From positions 268,318 to 332,317 of the forward strand of contig NZ_RJUE01000001.1 of the NCBI RefSeq assembly GCF_024343735.1: a stretch of 64,000 nucleotides of DNA, read 5' to 3'. Both the position numbers and the translations under genes were made by a program. How positions within the stretch are numbered: the stretch's first letter is position 1; each line of letters opens with the position of its first letter. The notes below the pieces were generated by a model. The model was not told the origin of the DNA. It searched no databases and worked only from the letters and a program-made list of their open reading frames with translations. This DNA comes from Lacihabitans sp. CCS-44. Lineage in GTDB: Bacteria; Bacteroidota; Bacteroidia; Cytophagales; Spirosomataceae. Positions 57,426-64,000 of this stretch are shown here, one piece after another.

Positions 57426-58733
57426 ATGCAAAAAATAAATATTCAACCTGTTTTGGATAATGCCAAATTTAATAGTTTTCATAGAGCAATATTATTTTGG
57501 ACTGGCTTTATCATTATTTTTGATGGTTATGACTTGGTGATCTATGGCACAGTTTTGCCGCTATTGATGAAAACTTGGAATTTGACTCCAGTAGAAGCTG
57601 GCAGCTTAGCAAGCTATGCTCTATTTGGAATGATGTTTGGAGCATTTATATTTGGAACAATTGGCAACCGACTAGGTTCTAAAAATGCTATTATCACTTG
57701 TATTTTATTATTTAGTGGCTTCACTGTACTTTGTGCATTTGCCCAGTCTCCCAGCATGTTTGGTGCTTTTAGATTTGTAGCAGGTATAGGAATTGGAGGA
57801 GTAATGCCAAACGCCGTTTCATTAATGGCCGAATATGCTCCAAAAAATATCCGTAACACACTAATAACCATTATGTTTAGCGGAATAGCTACAGGAGGTA
57901 TCTTATCTGTTTTAGTTGGTATGTTTTTGATTCCAATTTTCGGATGGCAATCGGTATTTGTATTTGGATTAATTCCTATTTTACTATTGCCTTTTATCTA
58001 TAGGACTCTCCCTGAATCCATGAATTTCCTCATACAAAAAGGACGAACGAGTGAAGCCAAAGCAATTCTGAGTAAGGTGGAGCCATCTTTTAAGTCTGAA
58101 AGTAATATTATTCTAGAAACCTCCAGTGCTCTATATAATCAGGCTGGTATAAGTGACTTATTCAAAAACAATCGCCTATGGAGTACACTGATGTTTTGGA
58201 TAGCTTTTTTTGCTTGTCTCCTAGTAATATATGGTATAAACTCATGGCTACCCAAACTCATTATGGGAAAGCCTGAATACCGAGACGATCTCAGTTTGGG
58301 GCTTACTTTTTTGTTGGTTTATAATATCGGAGCGGTTTTCGGAGCCATCATAGGAGGGCGTCTGGGTGATAAATACGATTTACGAAAAACGGTGGTCTTG
58401 TTTTTCGTTACGGCAGCTGTAGCGATCTTTTTGCTTGGGTTTACAACGTCTTATATCTTGTATATCTTGATGTTTGTTGCTGGTGCTACCACTTCTGGAA
58501 ACCAGATAGTTATGAATACTTTGGTAGCACAGTACTATCCTGCATTATTGCGTTCTACTGGTTTTGGGTGGGCATCGGGCATTGGCCGAATCGGAGCAAT
58601 TATCGGCCCTACATTGGTTGGCTATCTTGTGAGTTTAAAATTGCCCTTTGAGCAAAACTTCTTTGCTTTTGCTGTTGCGGCTGGCGTGGCCGCAATAGCC
58701 ATTTTTTTTGTCGATTTCAAAAATGAAAAATAG
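57426..58733 (+). CDS. MFS transporter, aromatic acid:H+ symporter type
   Basis: 435 residues, 12 membrane helices. FDGYDLVIYGTVLPLLMKTWNLTPVEAG in helix 1 and the following loop matches the AAHS family (PcaK, BenK), where the DGxD motif is important for aromatic substrates. GTIGNRLGSKNAI is the loop 2-3 motif and GGRLGDKYDLRKTV its second-half equivalent. It probably takes up a benzoate-type or gentisate-type acid. It lies 64 bp after the DeoR gene and 7 bp before the flavin reductase gene, so the row from 57426 to 61386 is a likely operon. Confidence 0.92.
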   Translation: MQKINIQPVLDNAKFNSFHRAILFWTGFIIIFDGYDLVIYGTVLPLLMKTWNLTPVEAGSLASYALFGMMFGAFIFGTIGNRLGSKNAIITCILLFSGFTVLCAFAQSPSMFGAFRFVAGIGIGGVMPNAVSLMAEYAPKNIRNTLITIMFSGIATGGILSVLVGMFLIPIFGWQSVFVFGLIPILLLPFIYRTLPESMNFLIQKGRTSEAKAILSKVEPSFKSESNIILETSSALYNQAGISDLFKNNRLWSTLMFWIAFFACLLVIYGINSWLPKLIMGKPEYRDDLSLGLTFLLVYNIGAVFGAIIGGRLGDKYDLRKTVVLFFVTAAVAIFLLGFTTSYILYILMFVAGATTSGNQIVMNTLVAQYYPALLRSTGFGWASGIGRIGAIIGPTLVGYLVSLKLPFEQNFFAFAVAAGVAAIAIFFVDFKNEK

Positions 58734-58740
58734 ATAATCT

Positions 58741-59364
58741 ATGAAAATCCTTCCAGGTGATCATGATATACAAGATGTGTACAAAATATTAACAGCAGCT
58801 GTTACACCTCGCCCAATCGGCTGGATATCAAGTGTTAATAACAAAGGAGAGCGAAATTTAGCTCCATTTTCTTTTTTTAATGTGGTAGGTTATGACCCGC
58901 CCCATGTAATTTTTGCACCTATCGCTCCGAATGGCATAAAAAAAGATACTACGACAAATGTCCTTGAAACCGGTGAATTTGTAGTAAATATGGTAACAGA
59001 GAACTTAGCAGAGCAAATGAATAAAACCTCTGCCCGTTTGGCACCTGATGAAGACGAATTTGCCTTCGCTGGCCTTACAGCACAAGATTCTATACTCGTA
59101 AAACCACCAAGAGTAAAAGAAAGCCCAATAAGCTTTGAGTGCAAATTAGTGCATCACTATTCCTTTAAGGATAAGCAAAACGGATCCACAATTTTAATAG
59201 GGCAAGTCGTAATGATTCATGTTGCTGATGAAATTCTTTTGCCAGATTTTAAGATAAATACAGAATTATATAAGTCAATTGGGAAAATGGAAGGTGGCTT
59301 ATATTGTAGAACTAGTGACCAGTTTTTTATAAATAGAGAGGTGCCAGTCTCCAAACCAAATTAA
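58741..59364 (+). CDS. Flavin reductase-like (FMN-binding split barrel) protein
   Basis: 207 residues with the split-barrel flavin-reductase fold: YKILTAAVTPRPIGWISSVNNKGERNLAPFSFFNVVGYDPPHVIF is the family signature, followed by TTNVLETGEFVVNMVTENLAEQMN. Relatives either supply reduced flavin to two-component hydroxylases or bind FMN with other roles. A hydroxylase subunit would be expected nearby but none is seen, so it may serve one encoded elsewhere or have a different reaction. The dioxygenase gene starts 3 bp later. Confidence 0.88.
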   Translation: MKILPGDHDIQDVYKILTAAVTPRPIGWISSVNNKGERNLAPFSFFNVVGYDPPHVIFAPIAPNGIKKDTTTNVLETGEFVVNMVTENLAEQMNKTSARLAPDEDEFAFAGLTAQDSILVKPPRVKESPISFECKLVHHYSFKDKQNGSTILIGQVVMIHVADEILLPDFKINTELYKSIGKMEGGLYCRTSDQFFINREVPVSKPN

Positions 59365-59367
59365 GCA

Positions 59368-60444
59368 ATGAAAGACGATAGAATAGAACAGCTGCTTCAA
59401 AATTTCAATGAGGCCAATTTGCAACCACTTTGGACATTGGAAAGTGATATAATGCCTCATAAACCCAACCCCAAATCAATTCCTTTCCTATGGAAATGGG
59501 AAAAGCTTTATGAATTAGCTGAAGAAGCTGGTGAACTAATAACACTAGAAAGAGGTGGAGATAGACGTGCAATAGCATTGGCAAATCCAGGCTTAGGAGG
59601 CATGCCTTTTGCAACAGAAACCCTTTGGATGGCTGTGCAATGGCTCAATGGCAAAGAAGTGGCTCCTGCACATAGGCACACACCACAAGCCATCAGATTT
59701 ATTGTTGATGGAGCAGGAAGTTATAGCACAGTTGAAGGCGACAAGGTATACTTAGAAAGAGGAGACCTTGTATTAAACCCTCCTCTTCTTTGGCATGACC
59801 ACGGTAGCGAATCTGAAGAAAGAGCAATATGGATAGATGGATTGGACATTCCCCTGACAAAATATTTGAATGCCAACTTCTTCGAACCAATGCATAAAGA
59901 CACTCAAGAGGTTAATACCATTAAGAATTACAGCATATTAAAATATGGTTCGGGTACGCTAAAACCAGCATGGGAACGAGAAAAGCCAGTTTATCCCCCA
60001 ATGAGTACTTTCAAATGGGTAAAAACGGAACAGGCCTTATTGGATTTAGCAAAAAGCGGTGCGGCTTGTCCTCATGATGATATTGCCATGGAGTATATCA
60101 ACCCCCTCACTGGTAATCCAGTGATGAAAACGTTTAGTTGTTGGATACAAATGCTCCGCCCAAATGTACACACACAAGCTCACCGTGAAGTATGTAGCAC
60201 AGTCTATTTTGTGTTTGAAGGTAGTGGCTACTCTGTCATCGACGGCATTAGGTTTGATTGGAAACAAGGCGATTTGTTTGTTGTACCCAATTGGAAATTG
60301 CACGAACACATAAATACTTCAAACGAAAGAGCTATTTTATTCAGTATTAATGATAGACCGACTATGGAACTTCTCGACAAGTACAGAGCCGAAAAGTATG
60401 AAGAAAACGGAGGGCATCAGATAGTGACTAGTGTTTTTGAATAA
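59368..60444 (+). CDS. Gentisate 1,2-dioxygenase-like bicupin
   Basis: 358 residues with two cupin domains. The first has APAHRHTPQAIRFIVDGAGSYSTVEGDKVYLERGDLVLNPPLLWHDHGSE, with the iron-binding histidines of HRH and HDHG. The second has VHTQAHREVCSTVYFVFEGSGYSVIDGIRFDWKQGDLFVVPNWKLHEH. The start motif IPFLWKWEKLYELAEEAGELI is also typical. Gentisate dioxygenase opens the ring of 2,5-dihydroxybenzoate to maleylpyruvate with Fe(II) and O2. Related enzymes act on salicylate or 1-hydroxy-2-naphthoate, so the substrate is not certain. The FAH-family gene follows directly. Confidence 0.9.
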   Translation: MKDDRIEQLLQNFNEANLQPLWTLESDIMPHKPNPKSIPFLWKWEKLYELAEEAGELITLERGGDRRAIALANPGLGGMPFATETLWMAVQWLNGKEVAPAHRHTPQAIRFIVDGAGSYSTVEGDKVYLERGDLVLNPPLLWHDHGSESEERAIWIDGLDIPLTKYLNANFFEPMHKDTQEVNTIKNYSILKYGSGTLKPAWEREKPVYPPMSTFKWVKTEQALLDLAKSGAACPHDDIAMEYINPLTGNPVMKTFSCWIQMLRPNVHTQAHREVCSTVYFVFEGSGYSVIDGIRFDWKQGDLFVVPNWKLHEHINTSNERAILFSINDRPTMELLDKYRAEKYEENGGHQIVTSVFE

Positions 60445-60459
60445 TATAAATTGACAGAT

Positions 60460-61386
60460 ATGAAATTAGTAACATATAGAAGTAATCCGGAATCTGAAGC
60501 AAGATTGGGAATAATTAAAAATGACCCAACAAATGGCGACCTCATTATTGACATGCAAAGACTAGGTCAAGTATGTCAAATTGCACTACCAAGTACAATG
60601 TTGGAATTTATAGATCTAGGAACGGTGGCCATTGAAGTAGTTGAAAATATACTCAAAGACTTGGACAGAAAATTATTGCTCGGTACAAGTTTACCTATTT
60701 CAAACGCCAAAATACTTGCACCAATTCCTGTTCCGCGTAAAAACCTAATTTGCATAGGTTTAAATTATACAGAACACTTAGAAGAATCTTCAAGGGCTCA
60801 TAAAAAACCCGTCGAACTACCTACTAAATGTATTCTTTTCACCAAACCGCCTACATGTGTAATTGGCAATGGAGATGCCATTGAACATAATGAAAATATC
60901 ACTAAACAGCTTGACTGGGAAGGAGAACTCGGGGTAATTATAGGAAAAAAAGGAAAAAATGTACCGAAAGAAAACGCACTACAATATGTTTTTGGCTATA
61001 CCATAATCAATGACATAAGTGCTAGAGATTGCCACCGCAATGCTCAGTGGACAGTCAATAAAGGACAAGATACCTTTGCTCCTATGGGACCAATTGTTGT
61101 AACAGCTAATGAGCTAACAGACCCTCATAATCTTAATCTGAGAACAACTGTAAATGGGATTGAGAAGCAAAACTCCAATACAAAATATATGTTATTTAAT
61201 ATCAATGCTCAGATTGCCGATATCAGTGAGGTAATGACTCTAGAAGCAGGAGATATTATCGCTACAGGTACGCCTTCAGGGGTTGGTTTAGGTCGAGAGC
61301 CGCAAGAATGGATGTGGGCTGGTGATGTAGTAGAAGTAACCGTGGAAGGTATTGGTACACTTCGTAACCCAATTGTGAGAGTATAA
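60460..61386 (+). CDS. Fumarylacetoacetate hydrolase-family protein
   Basis: 308 residues from ATG at 60460 (a TTG three codons earlier is less likely). The C-terminal FAH domain begins NLICIGLNYTEHLEES and contains the metal-binding acids in DWEGELGVIIGKKGKNV and the fold marks GYTIINDISARDCH and GDIIATGTPSGVGLGREP. In gentisate pathways such enzymes hydrolyse maleylpyruvate or fumarylpyruvate to pyruvate and a dicarboxylate, which suits its place after the dioxygenase. No separate maleylpyruvate isomerase is seen, so direct hydrolysis of maleylpyruvate is a reasonable guess. Confidence 0.9.
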   Translation: MKLVTYRSNPESEARLGIIKNDPTNGDLIIDMQRLGQVCQIALPSTMLEFIDLGTVAIEVVENILKDLDRKLLLGTSLPISNAKILAPIPVPRKNLICIGLNYTEHLEESSRAHKKPVELPTKCILFTKPPTCVIGNGDAIEHNENITKQLDWEGELGVIIGKKGKNVPKENALQYVFGYTIINDISARDCHRNAQWTVNKGQDTFAPMGPIVVTANELTDPHNLNLRTTVNGIEKQNSNTKYMLFNINAQIADISEVMTLEAGDIIATGTPSGVGLGREPQEWMWAGDVVEVTVEGIGTLRNPIVRV

Positions 61387-61443
61387 ACTATTATTTTCAA
61401 AATTTAAATAAGTATTTTTTTCCAAATCTTTCGAAAAAAAACA

Positions 61444-61674
61444 ATGCTTCCAAACCAACGCAGAGATAAGATTTTAGACCTTTTAAAAGAAGATGGCTCA
61501 GCAAAAGTTGGAAGCCGAAGATCTGATTATAAAAGAGCATGGCGGGGCCACTTTACAAAATCAAGCCTTGGTGCAGCATTAAGTTTGATAGATTTCATCA
61601 TCACTGACTCTTGAATTGAAGAAAAATATACCACAATATTTAAGGAAAATGAAATTGATATAATTATTGCTTAA
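61444..61674 (+). pseudogene. Decayed DeoR-family regulator
   Basis: The segment begins like the regulator at 56585: MLPNQRRDKILDLLKEDGSAKV against MLPNQRRERIIELLKEDGSAKV. It then jumps, with a frameshift, to EAEDLIIKEHGGATLQN, then to SSLGAALSLIDFIITDS, a stop codon (TGA where the intact gene has GGA), and IEEKYTTIFKENEIDIIIA. At least two internal deletions, one frame change and one nonsense change are needed to derive it from a full gene. It lies between the aromatic operon and the sugar-isomerase gene, of which it may once have been the regulator. Confidence 0.88.
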
Positions 61675-61693
61675 TTTTTTATCGTTTTAAAAT

Positions 61694-62653
61694 ATGACAA
61701 CTAGACGGAATTTTTTGAAGAAAACAGGTTTAGCAACAGCGGCCCTAGCGACCCCATTTCAAAACCTTTTTGCCGAAATGAAGCTGCAAAACAAAATGGG
61801 TATCCAGTTATTTTCTTTACCTAAAATGCTTTCGGAGGACTTTGAAAAAGGCATAAAAATGCTTTCGGCAATGGGTTATAAAGAACTCGAACTTTATGGG
61901 CCGTTTTCTTTCAGCACCGAAGCAGCTAAAAAGCGTTGGGCCGCTGTAACTCCACAGCTGGGTTTTAGTGGTAGCGGATATTTTGGGAAAGATATTAAAG
62001 ATGTTAAAAAGCTGCTTTCGGATAATGGACTTTCTACGCCAGCCATGCATACTGACATGGATACTTTGCTAAATGGCATGGACAAATTGGGCGAAGCGGC
62101 TCATGTATTAGGGCAAAAATATGTCACACTTCCTTCCATTCCTGACGAACTCCGTAAAAATCTGGACGATTACAAACGTGTGGCGGAGACCTTCAATAAA
62201 ATAGGAGAAAATGCCAAGAAAAATGGAATAAAGTTTGGCTATCACAACCACGGTTATGGCATCAAACCAATGAATGAGCAGATACCTCTCCAAATTATTC
62301 TTGAAAACACTGACCCAAATCTTGTTTTCTTTGAGCTTGATATTTTTTGGACGGCCTCTGGCGGTGCTGACCCAATTGAGTATCTCACCAAATATCCAAA
62401 TCGATACAAAATGCTCCATTTGAAAGACATGAAAGAGAAAAAGGAGTTTTCAGGAGATGGCGGTAACGCCTCACAATGGATACCACTTTTTGGCAACATG
62501 ACTACAGCAGGTGATGGTATTTTGGACCTAAAAGGAATTATTAAAAAGGCAAAAGAAATAGGCGTTGAGCACTACTTTGTAGAGCAAGACATGGTGGCTA
62601 GTCCAGAAATAGCACTTAAACGCAGTTTAGATTTTTTAAAACCTAAAATTTAA
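61694..62653 (+). CDS. Tat-exported sugar phosphate isomerase/epimerase-like protein
   Basis: 319 residues of the xylose-isomerase-like TIM-barrel family. The N-terminus TTRRNFLKKTGLATAALATP is a twin-arginine signal. Further features are MGIQLFSL, KELELYGPF, PAMHTDMDTL, FGYHNHGYG, VFFELDIFWTASGGADPIEYL, KMLHLKDM and EHYFVEQDM, the usual metal-binding His, Glu and Asp positions. Export through Tat suggests a folded, metal-loaded enzyme in the periplasm. Members isomerise or epimerise sugars or act as 3-keto-sugar lyases; the substrate here is unknown. A carboxylesterase follows 31 bp later. Confidence 0.9.
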   Translation: MTTRRNFLKKTGLATAALATPFQNLFAEMKLQNKMGIQLFSLPKMLSEDFEKGIKMLSAMGYKELELYGPFSFSTEAAKKRWAAVTPQLGFSGSGYFGKDIKDVKKLLSDNGLSTPAMHTDMDTLLNGMDKLGEAAHVLGQKYVTLPSIPDELRKNLDDYKRVAETFNKIGENAKKNGIKFGYHNHGYGIKPMNEQIPLQIILENTDPNLVFFELDIFWTASGGADPIEYLTKYPNRYKMLHLKDMKEKKEFSGDGGNASQWIPLFGNMTTAGDGILDLKGIIKKAKEIGVEHYFVEQDMVASPEIALKRSLDFLKPKI

Positions 62654-62684
62654 TTAATCATCTTTAAATCAAATTTCGAAAACT

Positions 62685-64000
62685 ATGAAATTCAAATTAG
62701 CCTTTATTTTACTTGGACTTACCACTTCCATATTTGGTCAAAACCTCATAATTAATACAGCTAGCGGGAAGGTTGAAGGCACTGCAAATGAAGACAAGAC
62801 GATTGCGATTTTCAAAGGAATTCCGTTTGCAGCTCCACCTGTTGGAAATTTACGTTGGAAAGCTCCACAACCTGTAAAATCTTGGGAAGGAATAAAAAAC
62901 TGTACGGCTTTCAGTGCAAGTCCAATGCAAGCACCTCCTGCTCCATTTTTTTGTTGGTCTGAGGAATTCATCATTCCAAAAGAACCCATTTCAGAAGATT
63001 GCCTTTACCTCAATGTGTGGTCTGGAGCAAAATCAAACAAAGAAAAACGGCCTGTTTTGGTATACATATATGGTGGTGGGTTCCGAAGTGGTGGTGCGGC
63101 TTGTGCCATTTATGATGGTGAAGCTATGGCAAAAAAAGGCGTTGTCTTGGTAAGTATCAACTACCGTGTAGGAGTTTTCGGCTTCTTGGCTCACCCCGAA
63201 CTCTCGGCAGAATCGGGCAAAAATTCTTCTGGAAATTATGCTTTGATGGACATGATAGCGGCCTTGAAATGGGTTCAGAAAAACATTGAAGCCTTCGGCG
63301 GCGATGCCGACAATGTTACCATAGCAGGGCAATCTGCTGGTGCTTTTGGAGTGAATTATTTGGTAGCCACTCCTCACACAAAAGGGCTAATTCACCGAGC
63401 TATTGCCGAAAGCGGTGGTAGTTTTGTTCAAAATCCACTTCGCCCAAATGTAAATATGAAAGCGGCGGAAGAATTGGGAATAAAATATGCTAAAACACTA
63501 AACTGCAATAATTTAGCAGAATTAAGAGCAAAATCAGCAGAAGAAATTCAAAAATCGCAAGGTGGGCTTTCGTCGCCAATTGTTGATGGTTATATAATGC
63601 CCGAAGGCATTTTTGAGATTTTCGCAAAAGGCAAACAAAACGACATACCGACTATTGTGGGCTGGAACGAAGATGATCGAATTGGTAGCCCAGCAGCAAA
63701 AGCCGAGGTTTTTAAAGAACAAATGACAAAACGTTTTGGTGGCTCTGTAGCCGACTTCCTCAAAGTCTACCCCGCTGAAACAGATGAGCAAGCCGCAAAA
63801 TCGCAAATAGCATTGGGTCGTGACGAAACCTTTGGTATTCAAGATTATATATGGGCAAAAATGCAAACCCAAACGGGAAAATCCAAAGCCTTTGTTTATA
63901 ATTTTAATCGTAAACTTCCTGCCTATACGCCTGAAACCGAATTTGGTGCATTTCATACTGGCGAAGTGCCCTATGCTTATAACAATTTGCATACCGTAAA
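62685..64000 (+). CDS. Type B carboxylesterase, cut by window end
   Basis: A frame open from ATG at 62685 to the last base (about 438 codons, no stop seen). Signal peptide MKFKLAFILLGLTTSIFGQ. The carboxylesterase/para-nitrobenzyl esterase family is shown by FKGIPFAAPPVGNLRWKAPQ, EDCLYLNVW, VYIYGGGFRSGG, SINYRVGVFGFLAHPEL, ALKWVQKNIEAFGGD and the nucleophile elbow AGQSAGAFG. The aspartate/glutamate and histidine of the triad lie toward the end, and the last part is missing. Its likely role is hydrolysis of ester decorations on plant glycans, in keeping with the neighbouring genes. Confidence 0.92.
   Translation, partial: MKFKLAFILLGLTTSIFGQNLIINTASGKVEGTANEDKTIAIFKGIPFAAPPVGNLRWKAPQPVKSWEGIKNCTAFSASPMQAPPAPFFCWSEEFIIPKEPISEDCLYLNVWSGAKSNKEKRPVLVYIYGGGFRSGGAACAIYDGEAMAKKGVVLVSINYRVGVFGFLAHPELSAESGKNSSGNYALMDMIAALKWVQKNIEAFGGDADNVTIAGQSAGAFGVNYLVATPHTKGLIHRAIAESGGSFVQNPLRPNVNMKAAEELGIKYAKTLNCNNLAELRAKSAEEIQKSQGGLSSPIVDGYIMPEGIFEIFAKGKQNDIPTIVGWNEDDRIGSPAAKAEVFKEQMTKRFGGSVADFLKVYPAETDEQAAKSQIALGRDETFGIQDYIWAKMQTQTGKSKAFVYNFNRKLPAYTPETEFGAFHTGEVPYAYNNLHTV

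Overview
The window is AT-rich chromosomal DNA of a member of the Bacteroidota. The evidence is a C-terminal type IX secretion (T9SS) sorting domain, a DUF5686 protein, a TonB-dependent receptor with a carboxypeptidase-like N-terminal domain, a propeller-type hybrid kinase, TAnnTTTG -7 promoter boxes, and a 46-bp CRISPR repeat of the Bacteroidota type II-C style. A Cytophagales lineage is a guess from overall flavour only.

Layout. 1-4155: a large CRISPR array (51 complete identical repeats, a partial one at the left edge, three 61-bp variants at the right end) with no cas genes in the window. 4575-7546: a LuxR-type response regulator, a secreted M1 aminopeptidase and a small acidic ORF. 7580-17907: mutS, methylmalonyl-CoA epimerase, a polysaccharide-type cluster (WbsX-like, FkbM-like, two GT2 enzymes), a DUF5686 outer-membrane protein and a lone ParA. 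18058-25134: a compact surface-fibre locus with a PapD-like chaperone, an usher-like outer-membrane protein and six small secreted subunit-like proteins. I regard it as the best candidate for an undescribed system. 25506-32083: DUF2520 protein, KDO transferase, TRIC-type channel, ileS, and tRNA-Asp with a textbook promoter and terminator.

32780-47077: a glucuronoxylan utilisation locus. It has a hybrid two-component regulator, two GH10 xylanases, a GPH sugar symporter, a GH43 enzyme, a two-domain esterase/deacetylase and a CE15 glucuronoyl esterase. There is no SusC/SusD pair in it. 47181-51578: chromate transporter, Rrf2 regulator with a tRNA-like element just upstream, and a TonB-dependent receptor with a long structured leader. 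51996-56377: two tandem DUF1593 proteins and a feruloyl-esterase-like enzyme. 56585-61386: DeoR regulator, aromatic-acid transporter, flavin reductase, gentisate-type dioxygenase and FAH-family hydrolase. A decayed DeoR copy (61444-61674) is followed by a Tat-exported sugar isomerase-like protein and a carboxylesterase cut by the window end.

Together the right half reads as a plan for attacking acetylated, lignin-linked xylan. Secreted xylanases and esterases open the polymer, a symporter and a cytoplasmic GH43 take up and finish oligosaccharides, and a separate operon may consume released aromatic acids. The substrate assignments are inference from family membership. Several genes (10798, 14672, 18921, and on the minus strand those ending at 26356 and 27642) appear to start with TTG or GTG.
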